Positions 37,809 through 48,951 of a DNA stretch of 64,000 nucleotides are shown in pieces; the stretch's first letter is position 1, and every line of letters starts with the position of its first letter. The DNA comes from Caldicellulosiruptor naganoensis (GTDB lineage Bacteria; Bacillota; Thermoanaerobacteria; Caldicellulosiruptorales; Caldicellulosiruptoraceae), in the NCBI RefSeq assembly GCF_026914285.1, contig NZ_CP113864.1:84582-148581 (forward strand). Direction: 5' to 3'. Under the pieces are notes generated by a model, which searched no databases, was not told the DNA's origin, and worked only from the letters and a program-made list of their open reading frames with translations. Position numbers and translations under genes: made by a program.

Positions 37809-38360
37809 ATGAAAAGAAGAATAGGTTTTGTGGTAGCGGTGGCTTTATTAGTGCTTGCCCTGAACTTAGCTGCTTTTGCCGCAACAAGTGTTTCAAACAC
37901 CAATCCAGCATCAGCAACTAATACCACAGTTTTGCACATGGCAAGAGGATATGGTGCTCAGTTTATGGCATCAATTGTAGCAAAGCTGACAGGTCTTACA
38001 GTTGATGAGGTTGTATATTTGAGGTCACAAGGTCAGACTTTCTACCAGATAGCTTTGTCAAAAGGTGTGACAGCTGAGAAGTTTAAAAGTGCTGTATATC
38101 AGGAAAAAGCTGCTTTAGTTGACCAAAAAGTAAAAGATGGCGTTATTACAAAAGAACAGGCAGATGCAATAAAGGCACAGATGAAAGCACGAATTGACAG
38201 CTGCAACGGACAGGGCTACGCAAACAGACCACAAACAGGGTATGGACTATTTGGTGGGAAAAATGTCCAAAAGCAGGGTATTGGACAAGGTAAAGGTATT
38301 GGCTACGGCAGAGGTATGAGAGGTTTTGTAAATGGTAATTCTTCAAGTCAATCAAAATAA
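37809..38360 (+). CDS. Secreted Gly/Gln-rich small protein
   Basis: A 183-residue exported protein. The signal peptide ends near LAAFAATS. A helical region (45-135) carries a repeat-like motif (LTGLTVDEVVYLRSQGQTFY; KDGVITKEQADAIKAQMKA) seen in DUF2680-type envelope proteins. The C-terminal 45 residues are Gly/Gln/Asn-rich (GIGQGKGIGYGRGMRG). The ATG at 37809 has AGGAGGT 8 bases upstream. Placed behind the phased repeats, it is probably the main output of the divergent two-component system, perhaps an envelope-stress or metal-related protein. Confidence 0.7.
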   Translation: MKRRIGFVVAVALLVLALNLAAFAATSVSNTNPASATNTTVLHMARGYGAQFMASIVAKLTGLTVDEVVYLRSQGQTFYQIALSKGVTAEKFKSAVYQEKAALVDQKVKDGVITKEQADAIKAQMKARIDSCNGQGYANRPQTGYGLFGGKNVQKQGIGQGKGIGYGRGMRGFVNGNSSSQSK

Positions 38361-38375
38361 GTAAGTAGACATTTG

Positions 38376-38407
38376 GGCTTAGCAGGGTGTTTTTGCTCTG
38401 CTAAGCC
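38376..38407 (+). terminator. Hairpin between the secreted protein and NapH-like genes
   Basis: GGCTTAGCAG (38376-38385) pairs with CTGCTAAGCC (38398-38407). There is no T-run after it, so it may act as a partial terminator or stabilise the 5' transcript. Confidence 0.5.
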
Positions 38408-38435
38408 TATTAATTAAGAAAGGGGAGGAGTTACT

Positions 38436-39137
38436 TTGAAAAAATCTACAAAAAAAAATGAAATCAATAAATATCTCAGGCTTTTTTCTCAAATATTGTT
38501 TTTTACTATTATTCTAATTATTGCAATAATTCACTCTTTAGCTGAAAAAGGAGTGGCAATTAAAATACCTTTTTTCTCTAAAGCATCATTACATAGTTTA
38601 TGTCCATTTGGTGGTGTGGTCTCAGTATATCAACTTATTACTAAAGGAACTTTTGTTCAAAAAATTCATGAATCGTCATTTGTATTGTTAGCTATTGTAA
38701 CTGTCTTATCAATTCTTTTTGGATCAATATTTTGTGGCTTTATATGTCCATTTGGTTCAGTGCAAGAATGGATAGGTAAATTAGGTAAGATGATTTTTAA
38801 GAAGAGGTTTAATAAATTTATTCCTTCAAAATATGACAGATATTTTAGATATTTTAGATATGTCGTACTTTTATGGGTTGTATATATAACAGCTAAAACA
38901 GGCACTTTAGTTTTTGCAAATATTGATCCTTATCATACATTATTTACATTTTGGACTGGTGAAGTGGCTATACAGGCTTTGATTTTCCTCATAGTCATAA
39001 TTATACTTTCTTTTATTATTGAAAGACCTTTTTGCAAATATTTTTGTCCGCTCGGCGCTTTTATTGGATTGTTTAATCTAATAAGAATTAGGTTGTTGAA
39101 TAAAAAATATTACCAGCAATGCATAAAACAAACATAA
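38436..39137 (+). pseudogene. NapH/NosR-like 4Fe-4S membrane protein, cut by IS
   Basis: The native part ends at 39090 (about residue 218); the last 15 codons are IS sequence. The protein has four to five spans and the two family motifs CPFGGV and CGFICPFGSVQEW, plus CKYFCPLGAF after the last span. NapH-like proteins normally end with a double 4Fe-4S ferredoxin domain on the cytoplasmic side; that domain is lost here. Start TTG 38436 behind GGGGAGGAG. The membrane part moves electrons from quinol in relatives. The truncated form is probably inactive. Confidence 0.8.
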
Positions 39138-40194
39138 ATTATTGATTCCATTCATAAGCGAAAGAAAACTTTTTACCTTCTAACTTTCTAAGAAGTTGCT
39201 CAAACAGCTTAGTATCCAATCAATATACCTTTTATAATTTCTAAATCCCTTGAGCCTTACATTCTCAAGATTATTTTCACCTTTTAATTTGCTAAGTAGT
39301 CTTTCAATCTTTGTTCTCTGCCTGGATAACTTTTTACCCTCTTCAGTTTCTAAAAATCTTATGTTCTTGCTTTTAAAACTATTGCTAACATTGTTTATAT
39401 CTTTCATGTTTCTTTTGTTTATCCCGGCAACAAATTTAACTTTAAGCTCATTTGCTATATTAAACTATTCTACTACAATCGTATCCCGCATCTGCTAATA
39501 CAATCTCACAGCCAAAGAGCCCCATGCCCTATACAAAAGCTCTTCTTGTCGCACGTCTATTAATTTGTCCCTGTTAAAATCCAGAAAAGTGGTATTACTT
39601 CTTCTTTACCTGTACACAAAAGATGTAATTTGTATCCCCTATAAAATCCTATTGTAATATGTATACCTATTTTTGCTTCTGAATCATTTTTGGCACTTCT
39701 AAGCGGCGTAGAGTCTACTATCACTATACTCATATCAGGTTCTATTTCAGCTATTAATACATCTTTTATATCTTGCATGTATTCTTCTTCTATTTTTCTT
39801 GATAACTTTGCAAAATATGAATAGTCCGGACTTTCTTCTATACCTACTACTTGCTTAAACTCTTTGTTTTGATTTATTCGATATTCTAATTCTCTGAAAC
39901 TCTTTATCCCCTTTTTAACTTTATAAACCAAACAAGCTATTATCTGAAACAGATTAAATTTCCTCGGTCGTCCCCTTCTATTTTGCTTTATCTTCCTCGA
40001 TAAAACTTCAGTAACCTTTTTATTACAAAAAGCAGCTTTGAAAATTTCTCATTTTGTGATTTAATATTCATGTATATCTTTTCCTCCTTGTGTTTTTTTG
40101 TGGTTTTCTCTTAAATTAAAATTATAACACAAGGAGGATTTTTTCTTTTGTTACTATGTTTACTCTATATGGTTATTTCTTTTATTCAACAACC
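39091..40194 (-). mobile_element. Second IS type, defective, complete copy
   Basis: A 1,104-bp element with perfect 15-bp terminal inverted repeats, GGTTGTTGAATAAAA at the left and its complement at the right. Its transposase lies on the minus strand and is broken. A second copy begins at 63450 and runs out of the window. No target duplication could be fixed. DDE transposase of IS4/IS5 type; family not settled. Confidence 0.85.
39180..40071 (-). pseudogene. DDE transposase, multiply frameshifted
   Basis: Reading from the ATG at 40071 (GGAGG upstream), the frame shifts near 40040, runs open through 39931-39560 (IVIVDSTPLR with the first catalytic Asp, then FYRGYKLHLLCTGKEEVIP), and breaks again. 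A GCEIVLADAGYD piece with the second Asp follows, then an in-frame stop. The last open part (39407-39180) has RTKIERLLSKLKGE with the likely catalytic Glu. The same breaks are in the other copy, so the element probably moved using a transposase from elsewhere. Confidence 0.75.
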
Positions 40195-40249
40195 TCAATT
40201 ATATTTTTTTTAACTAAAACTTTTATAAAAACTATTAAGGACAATAAAC

Positions 40250-41641
40250 TCAAGAGTCATGTTTTATTAAAAATCTTGGATATATTATAATAGCATTTAG
40301 TTCTTCTGTTTCAGAATTTACAATTAATGAGAAAAATTCTTCCATATATGATATCTTTCTTATTAACTCATTATCGTTTAAATAAATATATGTATATTTT
40401 TCCTCTGGATTAACTGTGACAAAAATGGAACAGTTTTTTAAAAGATAAAACTCTTCAATTTGTTCTTTATATGGAATATTAATTGGTAGTTCGAAGAAGG
40501 AAATTTCATTGGTTCCTATGTAATGTTTTATAAAAAAATTTTTAATTGGTAGTAAATAAGTATGGAAAGGACGATATAATAAAAAGTATCTATTCTCTTC
40601 TATATATACTGGACGTATTTTTTCTGAGGGAAAAGGTAGGGACCCTATAAAAGCTCTTTTTTTCGTTTCTAGATTGTAAGTAAAGATGTCGGTTCTTTTT
40701 GTCAAAAAATTTTCTTTTACATAAGGAATAAATGGAGAATCGATATAAAGAGAATGACTTTTTATACTGTAAAAAAAGCCATAATTAGGTTTTCCATAGT
40801 TTAAAAAACTTAATGTTTCAGAATACTCAACTTTATCAATTATATATTTAGATAACGCAGGCATTACACCGCTGATTAAATCTTGAATTAACTCTTCACA
40901 AGGAATAATCAATAAGGTTTCAATCTTATTAATTATATCTTCACCTAAATTAAAATAGTATCTTTTTTCATCTGAGCTAATTCTACCAGTTTTAATAAAT
41001 AGATAATTTCTGTTTTTGAATTTTTTTATTTCTGCGAATGAAATTTCGAAAATAGAGTGGTTATTTGTTATAGATGGATCTAAATAGAATTCAGATTTAT
41101 TATAAAGATCAACTATCAAAGCAGATTTATCCTTGGAGTTTGTGTCAATATTTATTAGCATTATATACCTCTTATTTAGTGCCAATACGTAAATTTTAAA
41201 TGGAATAAGAGATTCTTCGTTTTTATTTACTCCAGAAAGTTCTATAATAAAACTGTACATCAACCTTTCTTCTTTTTTTGTTAGGTCAATGCTAAATATT
41301 TTTAATTCACCAAATTTAGTGTTAATTAAAGTCATTGTGTAGCCAATAAGAGTAAGTTTTTCCTCATCAAAAAATATTATTTGAAAAATTTTGTTTTTTA
41401 ATTTGTAGTTAATAATTTGCTCGACTTTGCCATTTTTAAGGGATAAGACTATAATAGATTCAATAATATCTCCAAGTATATCGCTCTTTTCCATAATAAA
41501 CAATATATTATTACAACTTTGATAAGTAGGATAAACACAAAACTTGTCTTTTTTAGCCGAAGAAAAAGCATAGGTTTCCCATGTAATTTTATAGTAATCC
41601 TTTAATACCTCTGATAAATCAAATACAGGAATTTCAGACAT
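40250..41641 (-). CDS. ~450-residue paralogue family, member 1
   Basis: A 463-residue protein, intact, of a family I do not recognise. No signal peptide or membrane span. The sequence is made of short hydrophobic strands and turns (IIVLSLKNGKVEQ, LKIFSIDLTKKEE, IFTYNLETKKRAF), which suggests a beta-propeller-like fold. The family hallmark is FIKTGRISSDEK, followed 25-30 residues later by IPCEELIQDL. The C-terminus is IIYPRFLIK. Closest to member 6. ATG 41641 has GGAGGGAG upstream. Last intact member of the array before the second IS type. Confidence 0.7.
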   Translation of the reverse strand: MSEIPVFDLSEVLKDYYKITWETYAFSSAKKDKFCVYPTYQSCNNILFIMEKSDILGDIIESIIVLSLKNGKVEQIINYKLKNKIFQIIFFDEEKLTLIGYTMTLINTKFGELKIFSIDLTKKEERLMYSFIIELSGVNKNEESLIPFKIYVLALNKRYIMLINIDTNSKDKSALIVDLYNKSEFYLDPSITNNHSIFEISFAEIKKFKNRNYLFIKTGRISSDEKRYYFNLGEDIINKIETLLIIPCEELIQDLISGVMPALSKYIIDKVEYSETLSFLNYGKPNYGFFYSIKSHSLYIDSPFIPYVKENFLTKRTDIFTYNLETKKRAFIGSLPFPSEKIRPVYIEENRYFLLYRPFHTYLLPIKNFFIKHYIGTNEISFFELPINIPYKEQIEEFYLLKNCSIFVTVNPEEKYTYIYLNDNELIRKISYMEEFFSLIVNSETEELNAIIIYPRFLIKHDS

Positions 41642-41853
41642 GATTTTAATAACTCCCTCCTATGTATTGTATTGTCTTTACGACTAATATTATACACAAT
41701 TCAAAAGCTATGGTTTCAATATTTCTTACCCTGCTGCATTTCAATATATAACAAACACATCAATTTTGGTTTCATGTTTTCAATTCAAATTTTAAAAAAG
41801 TAATTGTCAAAATAGTAAGAAAACAAACTCGTCTTGTTTAAAAGGATTTTTAA

Positions 41854-43016
41854 TTAAGCCATATGCACAATGTAGAAATACTGGATATTTTGTCTGAAAT
41901 TCATAAACAGGTTTTTAGTTTTTACAGAGTATATTTTTATTCTATAATGTTTTGGATTGTCAAAATCGATAGTTGGTGAAGATGTTATAATGAAGCCGTT
42001 TAAAAAATTTTCAAATACTAAAGACAAATGATGGGGAAATAATTTTTCATCATTACTGACATCGATATCTATTACTTGTTTTTCATTTTTCAAAATATGT
42101 TCATTAATTATTTTAATTTTTTTCTTAGTAGTTTCTTGTTTTTCAGAACATTGGAACATAAAAAATTTCCTTCTTTGTCCCTGAAAAGTGGATAAACAAT
42201 TCCATTTACTAGATAGGAATCTTGTTTTGTGAGATTGCGCATATTTATTTTTATAAGTTCTGTTTTATTTTTGTCAAAGTAGTATTTTGCATAAAAATAA
42301 TATTGACCGTCAATAAAATTATATAGCTCAAATGATGAATTTCTTAATGAGCAATCAACTAAATATGAATCAAAATAAAGTTTTTGTGAAATTATATCTT
42401 GTATGAATTTATTTTGAGGATAAAGTATAAAGGTTTCTAAGGCATCAACTATACAATTAATATTATCGCTGTTCCAAAGCACTTCTTTTTCACATGATTG
42501 TATTTTTCCGGTTTTAATAAGAATGTAACCGTTGTTATTGTTGTCGTTAAGTGATAAATAATCCATGAATAAAAAGGTATAAAGCAGGTAATCACCACAA
42601 GAATTTTTAGGCTCATAAGTATAATATTTCTTATTTACTATATCAATGAGAATAATCTTAAACTCATTTTGATATAGATTTTCAAGAAAAATTATAATGT
42701 ATTGGTTTTTAACATTTTAATACTTAAATTAACATTTAATAATTGTTCAGAATTATTCAAATTTATAATTGGCACTTCCATTACAGTTTTTTCTATATGT
42801 TTATGTAAATTAACCTCACAGACATTTATTTTTAACAAATTGTTTTTAACTATATAACGACATCCATAAAAGGTATAATTTTTATCATCAAAAAACAACA
42901 TTTGATAATAGCTATTATTGAAAAAATATAACTTGCTTTCAAAGGTTGATAAGTCAAATAAAAATAATCCAACCATTTTGTTTTTTACGCCAAGGTCATT
43001 AAAATTTTTAAATATA
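41854..43016 (-). pseudogene. Paralogue family member 2, 3' part, frameshifted
   Basis: Three overlapping frames (42976-42692, 42566-42108, 42159-41854) together cover most of a family protein: FDLSTFESKLYFF near the N-terminus, then the hallmark ILIKTGKIQSCEK and YPQNKFIQDI. It belongs to the same subgroup as members 4 and 9. The 5' end is cut at 43016 by IS copy 2, and the start lies beyond the IS at 45235. At least two frameshifts are independent of the IS. Confidence 0.75.
42922..43016. repeat. Long direct repeat flanking IS copy 2, left
   Basis: A 95-bp segment repeated at 44999-45093. The target also continues with CTT, so the exact edge is uncertain by up to three bases. Confidence 0.9.
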
Positions 43017-44998
43017 CTTGACTTTGTCAGTTAAGAGGTGTTTTTGAGCTAACAAAAAATAACAAAGTCTTAATTTATGCGGGTTTCAAGAAGAGAAAAA
43101 TAAAAAATTTTAAAAAATGTAGGGACAAATTTTAGCTTAATATATACTGAATTTGCTTGACTTTTTAAATATTTTGTGGTACAATATAACAAACTATCTT
43201 CAAGGAGTTGCCATATGTTTGTCAAAATTACTAATGCTGGCGGTTATCAGTATGTTAGGTTAGTCGAAAATTACCGTGAAAATGGTAAAGTAAAGCAAAG
43301 AGTACTATTTAACTTTGGTAGACTTGATATTCTCAAAGATGACCCCGCTTTTAAAAACATTGTAAAAAAACTATCTGATATTGTCGCTGAAACAACTACT
43401 GAGAATGCAAAAGCTGTTACTATTGAATCTGAAGAAGATATTTCGGATGCAGTTGTAAAAAACTGGGGATACATTGTATACAGAAAGTTATGGCAGGAGC
43501 TTGAAATTGATAAGTTTTTAAAAGGGAAAGCAGCAAAAGAGAGAAAGATAAAATTTGATGTAGACAAAGTAAGTTTTTTAATGACCATACAGAGATTGAT
43601 AGAGCCAATGAGCAAACTAAGAACTTATCATCAGAGAAGCAAATATTTTGGATTTGAAGAGGATATAGATTTGAATCAATTGTACAGGTGTTTAGATTTT
43701 CTTGACAGTGTAAAAGAAGATTTAGAGACATACCTGTATCAGAGAAATAAAGACTTATTTAAGATGGTAGTTGATGTAGTGTTTTATGATGTGACGACAA
43801 TATACTTTGAGAGTTGTAGAGCGGATGAACTTAAAAATTTTGGGTTTAGCAAAGACAACAAGGTAAATGAAGTGCAAGTTGTATTAGGGCTTTTGGTGGA
43901 CAAAGAAGGCAGACCGATAGGGTATGAACTTTTTCCTGGTAATACGATAGATAGCAAGACGATGGTAAAGATACTGAGGAAGCTGAAGGAAAAATTTAGT
44001 ATAGATAAGATAATAATAGTAGCAGACAAAGGGCTTAACAGCAGAATAAATTTAAAGATGATAAAAGAAGCTGGGTACGACTATATAGTAGCAAGCAGAT
44101 TAAAGAATGCAAGTAAAGAAATTTTAGATGAAGTTTTTAATGAAGAAGGATATAAAAGACTTGATGGCAAAAGATGTTTGAATGCTGAAGAAATTTATGG
44201 TGATGAATTCAAATATAAGGTATTGGAAAGAACAAATATTGTCAAGGATGAAGAGGGTAAAGAGTTCAAAATAGAAGAGAATTTGATAATAACGTATTCA
44301 AGCAAGAGAGCCAAGAAAGACAAAGAAGACAGAGAGAGATTGGTAAGAAAAGCCAAAGAGCTTTTAGAGAACAAAGGAAGCATAACAGCCTTAGAAAAGA
44401 AAGGTGCAAGGAAATATTTGAAGAAGAAATCAAAATCAGAAGAATATGTATTGGATGAGGAAGCGATAAAACGAGATGAGAAATTTGACGGTTATTATGC
44501 AATTCAAACGAGCAAAAAGGATATGGATGTAGAAGAGGTTTTAGGAGCATATCACGATTTATGGAAGATAGAACAGTCATTCAGAGTAATGAAAAGCTGT
44601 TTAGAAGTGCGACCGATATATCACTTTACAGAAAGCAGAATAAAAGGACATTTTGTGATATGTTTTTTGGCATTTTTACTGCAAAGGACATTGGAATATA
44701 TTTTGAGGAGAAAAGGTAAAGGAATAAGTAGTGAAAGGATAATGGAAGCAATATATTCAATGAACTTTTTTGAAATAGAGATAAAAGGGAAGAAATATTT
44801 GATAAAGCAAAAAATTGAGGGAGAAGCTGGAGATATACTGAATGTAATGAAGATAAAGGGTCCAAAAAACTTCATGACATATGAGGAAGGCTTAGAATTT
44901 ATTGGTATTAGCAAATGATGTAGTGACAAAATTGAGGTCCATATTTTGTCAATCCCAGTCCTCCCAAGCTTTTTGAGCTTCAAACTGACAAAGTCAAG
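43017..44998 (+). mobile_element. IS1634-family insertion sequence, copy 2
   Basis: The same 1,982-bp element as at 1140, in the same orientation, with the same terminal repeats. It is inserted in paralogue family member 2 and flanked by 95-bp direct repeats. Confidence 0.92.
43215..44918 (+). CDS. IS1634-family DDE transposase, copy 2
   Basis: A 567-residue transposase, same protein as the one at 1338, with the full DDE set (FYDVTTIYF, VADKGL, YHDLWKIEQSFRVMK). The ATG and AAGGAG arrangement is the same. Transcribed against the surrounding minus-strand array. Confidence 0.93.
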   Translation: MFVKITNAGGYQYVRLVENYRENGKVKQRVLFNFGRLDILKDDPAFKNIVKKLSDIVAETTTENAKAVTIESEEDISDAVVKNWGYIVYRKLWQELEIDKFLKGKAAKERKIKFDVDKVSFLMTIQRLIEPMSKLRTYHQRSKYFGFEEDIDLNQLYRCLDFLDSVKEDLETYLYQRNKDLFKMVVDVVFYDVTTIYFESCRADELKNFGFSKDNKVNEVQVVLGLLVDKEGRPIGYELFPGNTIDSKTMVKILRKLKEKFSIDKIIIVADKGLNSRINLKMIKEAGYDYIVASRLKNASKEILDEVFNEEGYKRLDGKRCLNAEEIYGDEFKYKVLERTNIVKDEEGKEFKIEENLIITYSSKRAKKDKEDRERLVRKAKELLENKGSITALEKKGARKYLKKKSKSEEYVLDEEAIKRDEKFDGYYAIQTSKKDMDVEEVLGAYHDLWKIEQSFRVMKSCLEVRPIYHFTESRIKGHFVICFLAFLLQRTLEYILRRKGKGISSERIMEAIYSMNFFEIEIKGKKYLIKQKIEGEAGDILNVMKIKGPKNFMTYEEGLEFIGISK

Positions 44999-45093
44999 AA
45001 AAATATAACTTGCTTTCAAAGGTTGATAAGTCAAATAAAAATAATCCAACCATTTTGTTTTTTACGCCAAGGTCATTAAAATTTTTAAATATA
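44999..45093. repeat. Long direct repeat flanking IS copy 2, right
   Basis: Second copy of the 95-bp repeat at 42922-43016, beginning at the base after the right IS end. Confidence 0.9.
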
Positions 45094-45235
45094 CTTATAA
45101 GAAAAATATTTCCAATTTTTTGCGGCGAACTTATAGAAAAATATTATTTCTAACTTTCGCATGGAAATCTAAGGTTTTTAAGAATTCTTTATAATCAGAG
45201 CAGATATCATGCATGTATAAAATTTGAAATGACAT
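44999..45235 (-). pseudogene. Paralogue family member 2, 5' part
   Basis: N-terminal piece of member 2. It starts at ATG 45235, with GGAGG (complement at 45243-45247), as MSFQILYMHDICSDYKEF. A frameshift near 45130 separates this from SISSPQKIGNIFLISIFKN, which runs into the repeat and continues, beyond the IS, at 43016. The start resembles members 4 and 9 (VYIQDLSSEM). Confidence 0.65.
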
Positions 45236-45454
45236 CAAAATGCCTCCTCTCTCAATATACCTTTGATTTTTTCAAAATATCTCGCGATTTCTTTAAATTT
45301 TGCTATCGAAACAAATAATTTTTTCTTGATATTGTTATCATTGCTTTATTCTACCATACACAGCTTGTATTTTCATTAGTTATAAAAGTATACTTAGTTG
45401 GCATAACAAATCTGAGATTAAAATTACAATTGCTGTTATTGATTTATTCTTGTA

Positions 45455-46819
45455 TTATCTATTTATAACATAATAAGGATAAATTATAAATGCTTTTATT
45501 TCATCTTTGACTGTATTAAAAATAGGCACAAAGCCTTCATAAAATTTTGTGGTGAAATAAGATTCTTTTTCATCTAAAAAGTATACTTTGATTTCTTCTT
45601 TTAAAACGTTTTTTGTTGTAATAAAACTTGCAGATGAACAAGAATATAGGTTTTCAAATATTTCATCTTCTTCTATAATAATTTCTACTTTTGTTCTTTG
45701 ATCATTTTCAAGGTATATTTTTTCAAGAGCTAATTTTTGTAGATTTGAATTTGACAAATCAGAATAGTTTGCTTCTATAAAAAAATATCCTTTATCATCA
45801 CAATATATAAAAGGTTTTTTACCACCAAAACTTATTAATTTGTATGTGGCTTTATTTTCTAAATCAAATTTGAAAATTTCTATACTGCCTTTGCTAAAAT
45901 TTTCCTTTGAATATAAAATGAAGGGTAAATTTGTAGCAGTTATGGAAGCCAAAATATTATCAACATTTATAAAAGATTCAAATTCAACAGTTTGGTTTTT
46001 ACCCGCAGTTGCAATAATATACTTAGAAAAGTCAATTTTTTTCTGGCTTATTGCTTCATCGAGAACATCTTCAACAGGTGCTACAATTAAAGTTTCAATT
46101 TTGTCTTTGTAGTGATTAGAATGTGAATTATAAAAATTTCTTTTCTCAAATGAACATATTCGACCAGTTTTTATTAAGATGTATTTCTTGTTCTTGTGCT
46201 TTTGAATAACCTTTAAGTCTGCTATTTCAAATATATCATGTTCTTCAAATAGATAAGGATTGATTGGAATTTCTTCTTTGCTTTCTATGTCAATAATTTT
46301 TGCAATTTTTGTTGGGTAATGAGGTATATTTGGAGTGATAATTAAAAGATGTCTTTGATTTAAAGCACTGATATACAGAGTTTCTATAGGGTCACTTTCT
46401 GGGTTTTTATCAAAATAGCCTATTAAAAAATTGAAAATTATACTTTCTTGGGCACAACAAAGGTCAACTTTAACAATTTTTATTTCTACTAAATTTTTGT
46501 TTACCTTCTCCATCGTATACCCGTATAATGTGCAATTTTCATAATCGAATAACAAAATCTGCTTAATGTTATTTAAAAACTTGTAGAAGTTGCAGCTCAA
46601 ATCTTTTCCTTTGACAAAACAGATACTTTCTACTGCGGCTTTAGGAAGGTATCTTACTATTTCAAACAAAACACCAGCATTTGGAGTAATTGTAGGCTTT
46701 AGCAAGAAAACACCATTGAATGATTGTGAAGATGGTGATATTTTAGCACTTTTGTTGGGCTTATATTTTGATATTTCTTTGCATAGGTTATATATGTTAA
46801 AAATAGCTACATTTCTCAT
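45455..46819 (-). CDS. ~450-residue paralogue family, member 3
   Basis: A 454-residue protein, intact, directly downstream of toxin-tip cassette 1 (stop-to-start 153 bases, with a hairpin between). The N-terminal half has its own character (ALNQRHLLIITPNIPHYPTK) and resembles member 8. Hallmark: YILIKTGRICSFEKR, then IVAPVEDVLDEAI; the C-terminus is FIIYPYYVINR. ATG 46819 with GAGGTGAGG upstream. If the tip is a toxin, this is its candidate immunity protein by position. Confidence 0.7.
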   Translation of the reverse strand: MRNVAIFNIYNLCKEISKYKPNKSAKISPSSQSFNGVFLLKPTITPNAGVLFEIVRYLPKAAVESICFVKGKDLSCNFYKFLNNIKQILLFDYENCTLYGYTMEKVNKNLVEIKIVKVDLCCAQESIIFNFLIGYFDKNPESDPIETLYISALNQRHLLIITPNIPHYPTKIAKIIDIESKEEIPINPYLFEEHDIFEIADLKVIQKHKNKKYILIKTGRICSFEKRNFYNSHSNHYKDKIETLIVAPVEDVLDEAISQKKIDFSKYIIATAGKNQTVEFESFINVDNILASITATNLPFILYSKENFSKGSIEIFKFDLENKATYKLISFGGKKPFIYCDDKGYFFIEANYSDLSNSNLQKLALEKIYLENDQRTKVEIIIEEDEIFENLYSCSSASFITTKNVLKEEIKVYFLDEKESYFTTKFYEGFVPIFNTVKDEIKAFIIYPYYVINR

Positions 46820-46908
46820 AAATTACCTCACCTCACTATATTGAAAGCAATTTGCACTAACAAAATTTACATTGTATAGTTAATTTTACATCATCAGTAA
46901 TTCAAAAT

Positions 46909-46948
46909 TTCAACAGGCTGTTTTTACATCTGTAAACAGCCTGTTGAA
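46909..46948 (-). terminator. Hairpin after toxin-tip cassette 1
   Basis: TTCAACAGGCTGTTT (46909-46923) pairs with AAACAGCCTGTTGAA (46934-46948). It stands between the cassette stop and member 3, as similar hairpins do after cassettes 2 and 3. Confidence 0.7.
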
Positions 46949-46972
46949 TTGTTCTGTTATAGTATACAAATG

Positions 46973-48282
46973 TCAATACGGGAAGAAAATATGAGAAGCT
47001 AACTTATAACCATATGCATCTTTTACATGATAATGCGGATAGTAGTTTGCATAATCTTTGTGTCTCTCTGGTCCAATTATAGTTCCTCGTTTACTATATG
47101 CAACGTTTAAAGCAAGAGTTTTTGCTTTAGTTTCAGTTCTGCAGAAAACATCTCCTTCGAATAACGAAACTCTATTATAAGCAGTTTCATAATCAATAGC
47201 AGGTCCGATATAAACATTATTATTTCTAATTATTGCCATATAATAGTCATAAGTACTATTATTTATCTTTTCTATCACTCTCGAAGCTACTATATAGGTT
47301 ACTCCGACAATTACAATCGCTTCACCAATGGCTAATAGTACTGTAATTAGAGCCTCTAATAATCCTAACGCAATAGGCAAAGCTATAGCAAACTGTGCCG
47401 AGACAGTTTCAGAATCACCAATATTATACTCTTCCTTTGTTTTTTCATCAATCAATTTTGCTTTTAAATTCTCACCATCAAAGTATTCTACTTTTACAGA
47501 AAAGTTTCTCTCTTCTGGGATTGATGTGTCTAAACTTTTATCAAACTTTTTATTTTTGATTGGCTTGACTTTTAATTTTATCTCATTTGTATCTTTGTCA
47601 AGCGTAGCAATATACTTGTATCCTTCATACTCAGCTTCTGCTGCTTTAATTTTTTTGTCAACATTATAGACCTTTATTTTATCTTTCCAAACATCATATC
47701 TTGGCTTTGCAAAGCTGACAGAATTGATAAGAAAATTTGAATCTCACAAGACCAAAGCCAAATATATTATCTTTACCTTTTTCACCGAGGTCTTCAGAAA
47801 GTTTTAGGAGTATATTATAGATTTTATCTTTGTTTATGCTGTGCTTAGGTAGCAAGCCCCACTTTTCTGGTTTGCTTAAGATAAGAGCGATAATTGCTGT
47901 CAGGTGTGCAGCAGCAACAGAGTTTCCACTTGAGAGTTTGTAGCTATTGTTTGGAGCTGTGGACAAAATATTTTCACCATAAGAGCAAAAATCAATTTTG
48001 CCTTGAGAAGAAAACTGCGATATTTGGTTTTTGTAGTTGACAGAAGCAGCAGATATAACCACATTGTATGATGCTGGGAATCGAGGTCATCTGTTAAAGG
48101 AATTTCTGGCAGCAGCTATTATGATTATTGCTTTTTTAGTTGCCTCTTGTATTGCTTTGTACAGTATGGGGTTGTTAGTTGTAGGAGAAAAATTCATGTT
48201 TACAATGTTGATTTTATTTTTGAACACTAATAAAGAGCTTTGGTAATTGTTCCGACTCTGCCTTTAAGTTTTTTGTTCAAAC
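46973..48282 (-). pseudogene. Subtilase-derived toxin-tip cassette 1
   Basis: A partial gene reading right to left. At 47694-48282 is the second half of a subtilisin-like (S8) domain: the oxyanion Asn in AAARNSF and the catalytic Ser in LSSGNSVAAAHLTA. The Asp and His parts are missing, and there are frameshifts. Another frameshift near 47740 leads to a beta-rich spacer (KPRYDVWKDKIKVYNV). Then come a hydrophobic region (AQFAIALPIALGLLEALITV) and a variable 100-residue tip containing YIGPAIDYETAY and the motif HYH...SHIFFPY. From the spacer to the stop the frame is open. With no promoter, signal peptide or complete protease it is probably silent. Confidence 0.7.
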
Positions 48283-48781
48283 TAATTCAAATAGGCTTCT
48301 GCTTCAGGAGGGAATTGGTACAATTTTTTGTTTGCAATATCAAAGATAAAAGCAAAATGTTTTTCATTTTTATAGAGCGATGCAGGAGTTTAAATTATAG
48401 ATTCCATAAGAAAAATAGAAAATTTTCTTTACCATTTTGTTTAGAATATCTATTTCTATTATAAAATTTCATAGTTTTTATCATCAGTTACTAAAGCATG
48501 TATAAACTTTCTATTCCCATAAATTTCTAAACTTTATCAGTAGGAGTTTTAAAAACATAAAAAGGCAAAAGGTGCTATTTTCTATTATTTTACTACTCGT
48601 AGATCAAAAAATTATTGATTTTAGTTATGGGCTCCTTTATAATATTTCTCTTTGTAATAACAGTCAAGTTGTTAGATGAACCCAATATTATATTACTATA
48701 TTGAGGAAGAAGTTTTAGAGGAGCCGTTTCTAATGTTCGTTCTGATTCAAATAAATAGCCAACAAAATTCATTTTATTCAA
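48283..48781 (-). pseudogene. Paralogue family remnant (member 10)
   Basis: The N-terminal 62 residues (48781-48593, FVGYLFESERTLETAPLKLL) match the start of members 5 and 7. A second piece near 48300-48390 (KHFAFIFDIANKKLYQF) matches their middle. The rest is deleted or scrambled, and the remnant runs into the subtilase piece of cassette 1. Clearly a dead gene. Confidence 0.65.
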
Positions 48782-48951
48782 TTATTCCATCTTCCAGACT
48801 TATTGTATTTATTTACGTATGATATAATGATTTGAGGGAGAAGCTAAAAAATTCTCTCTCAGAAATTTAAACGTGGCAAACTTTTATTTATCCTTTTCAA
48901 GTTTTGCTTTAAATGAAGAGATTTTAAAAATGATTTCAAAAAAACTTGCTA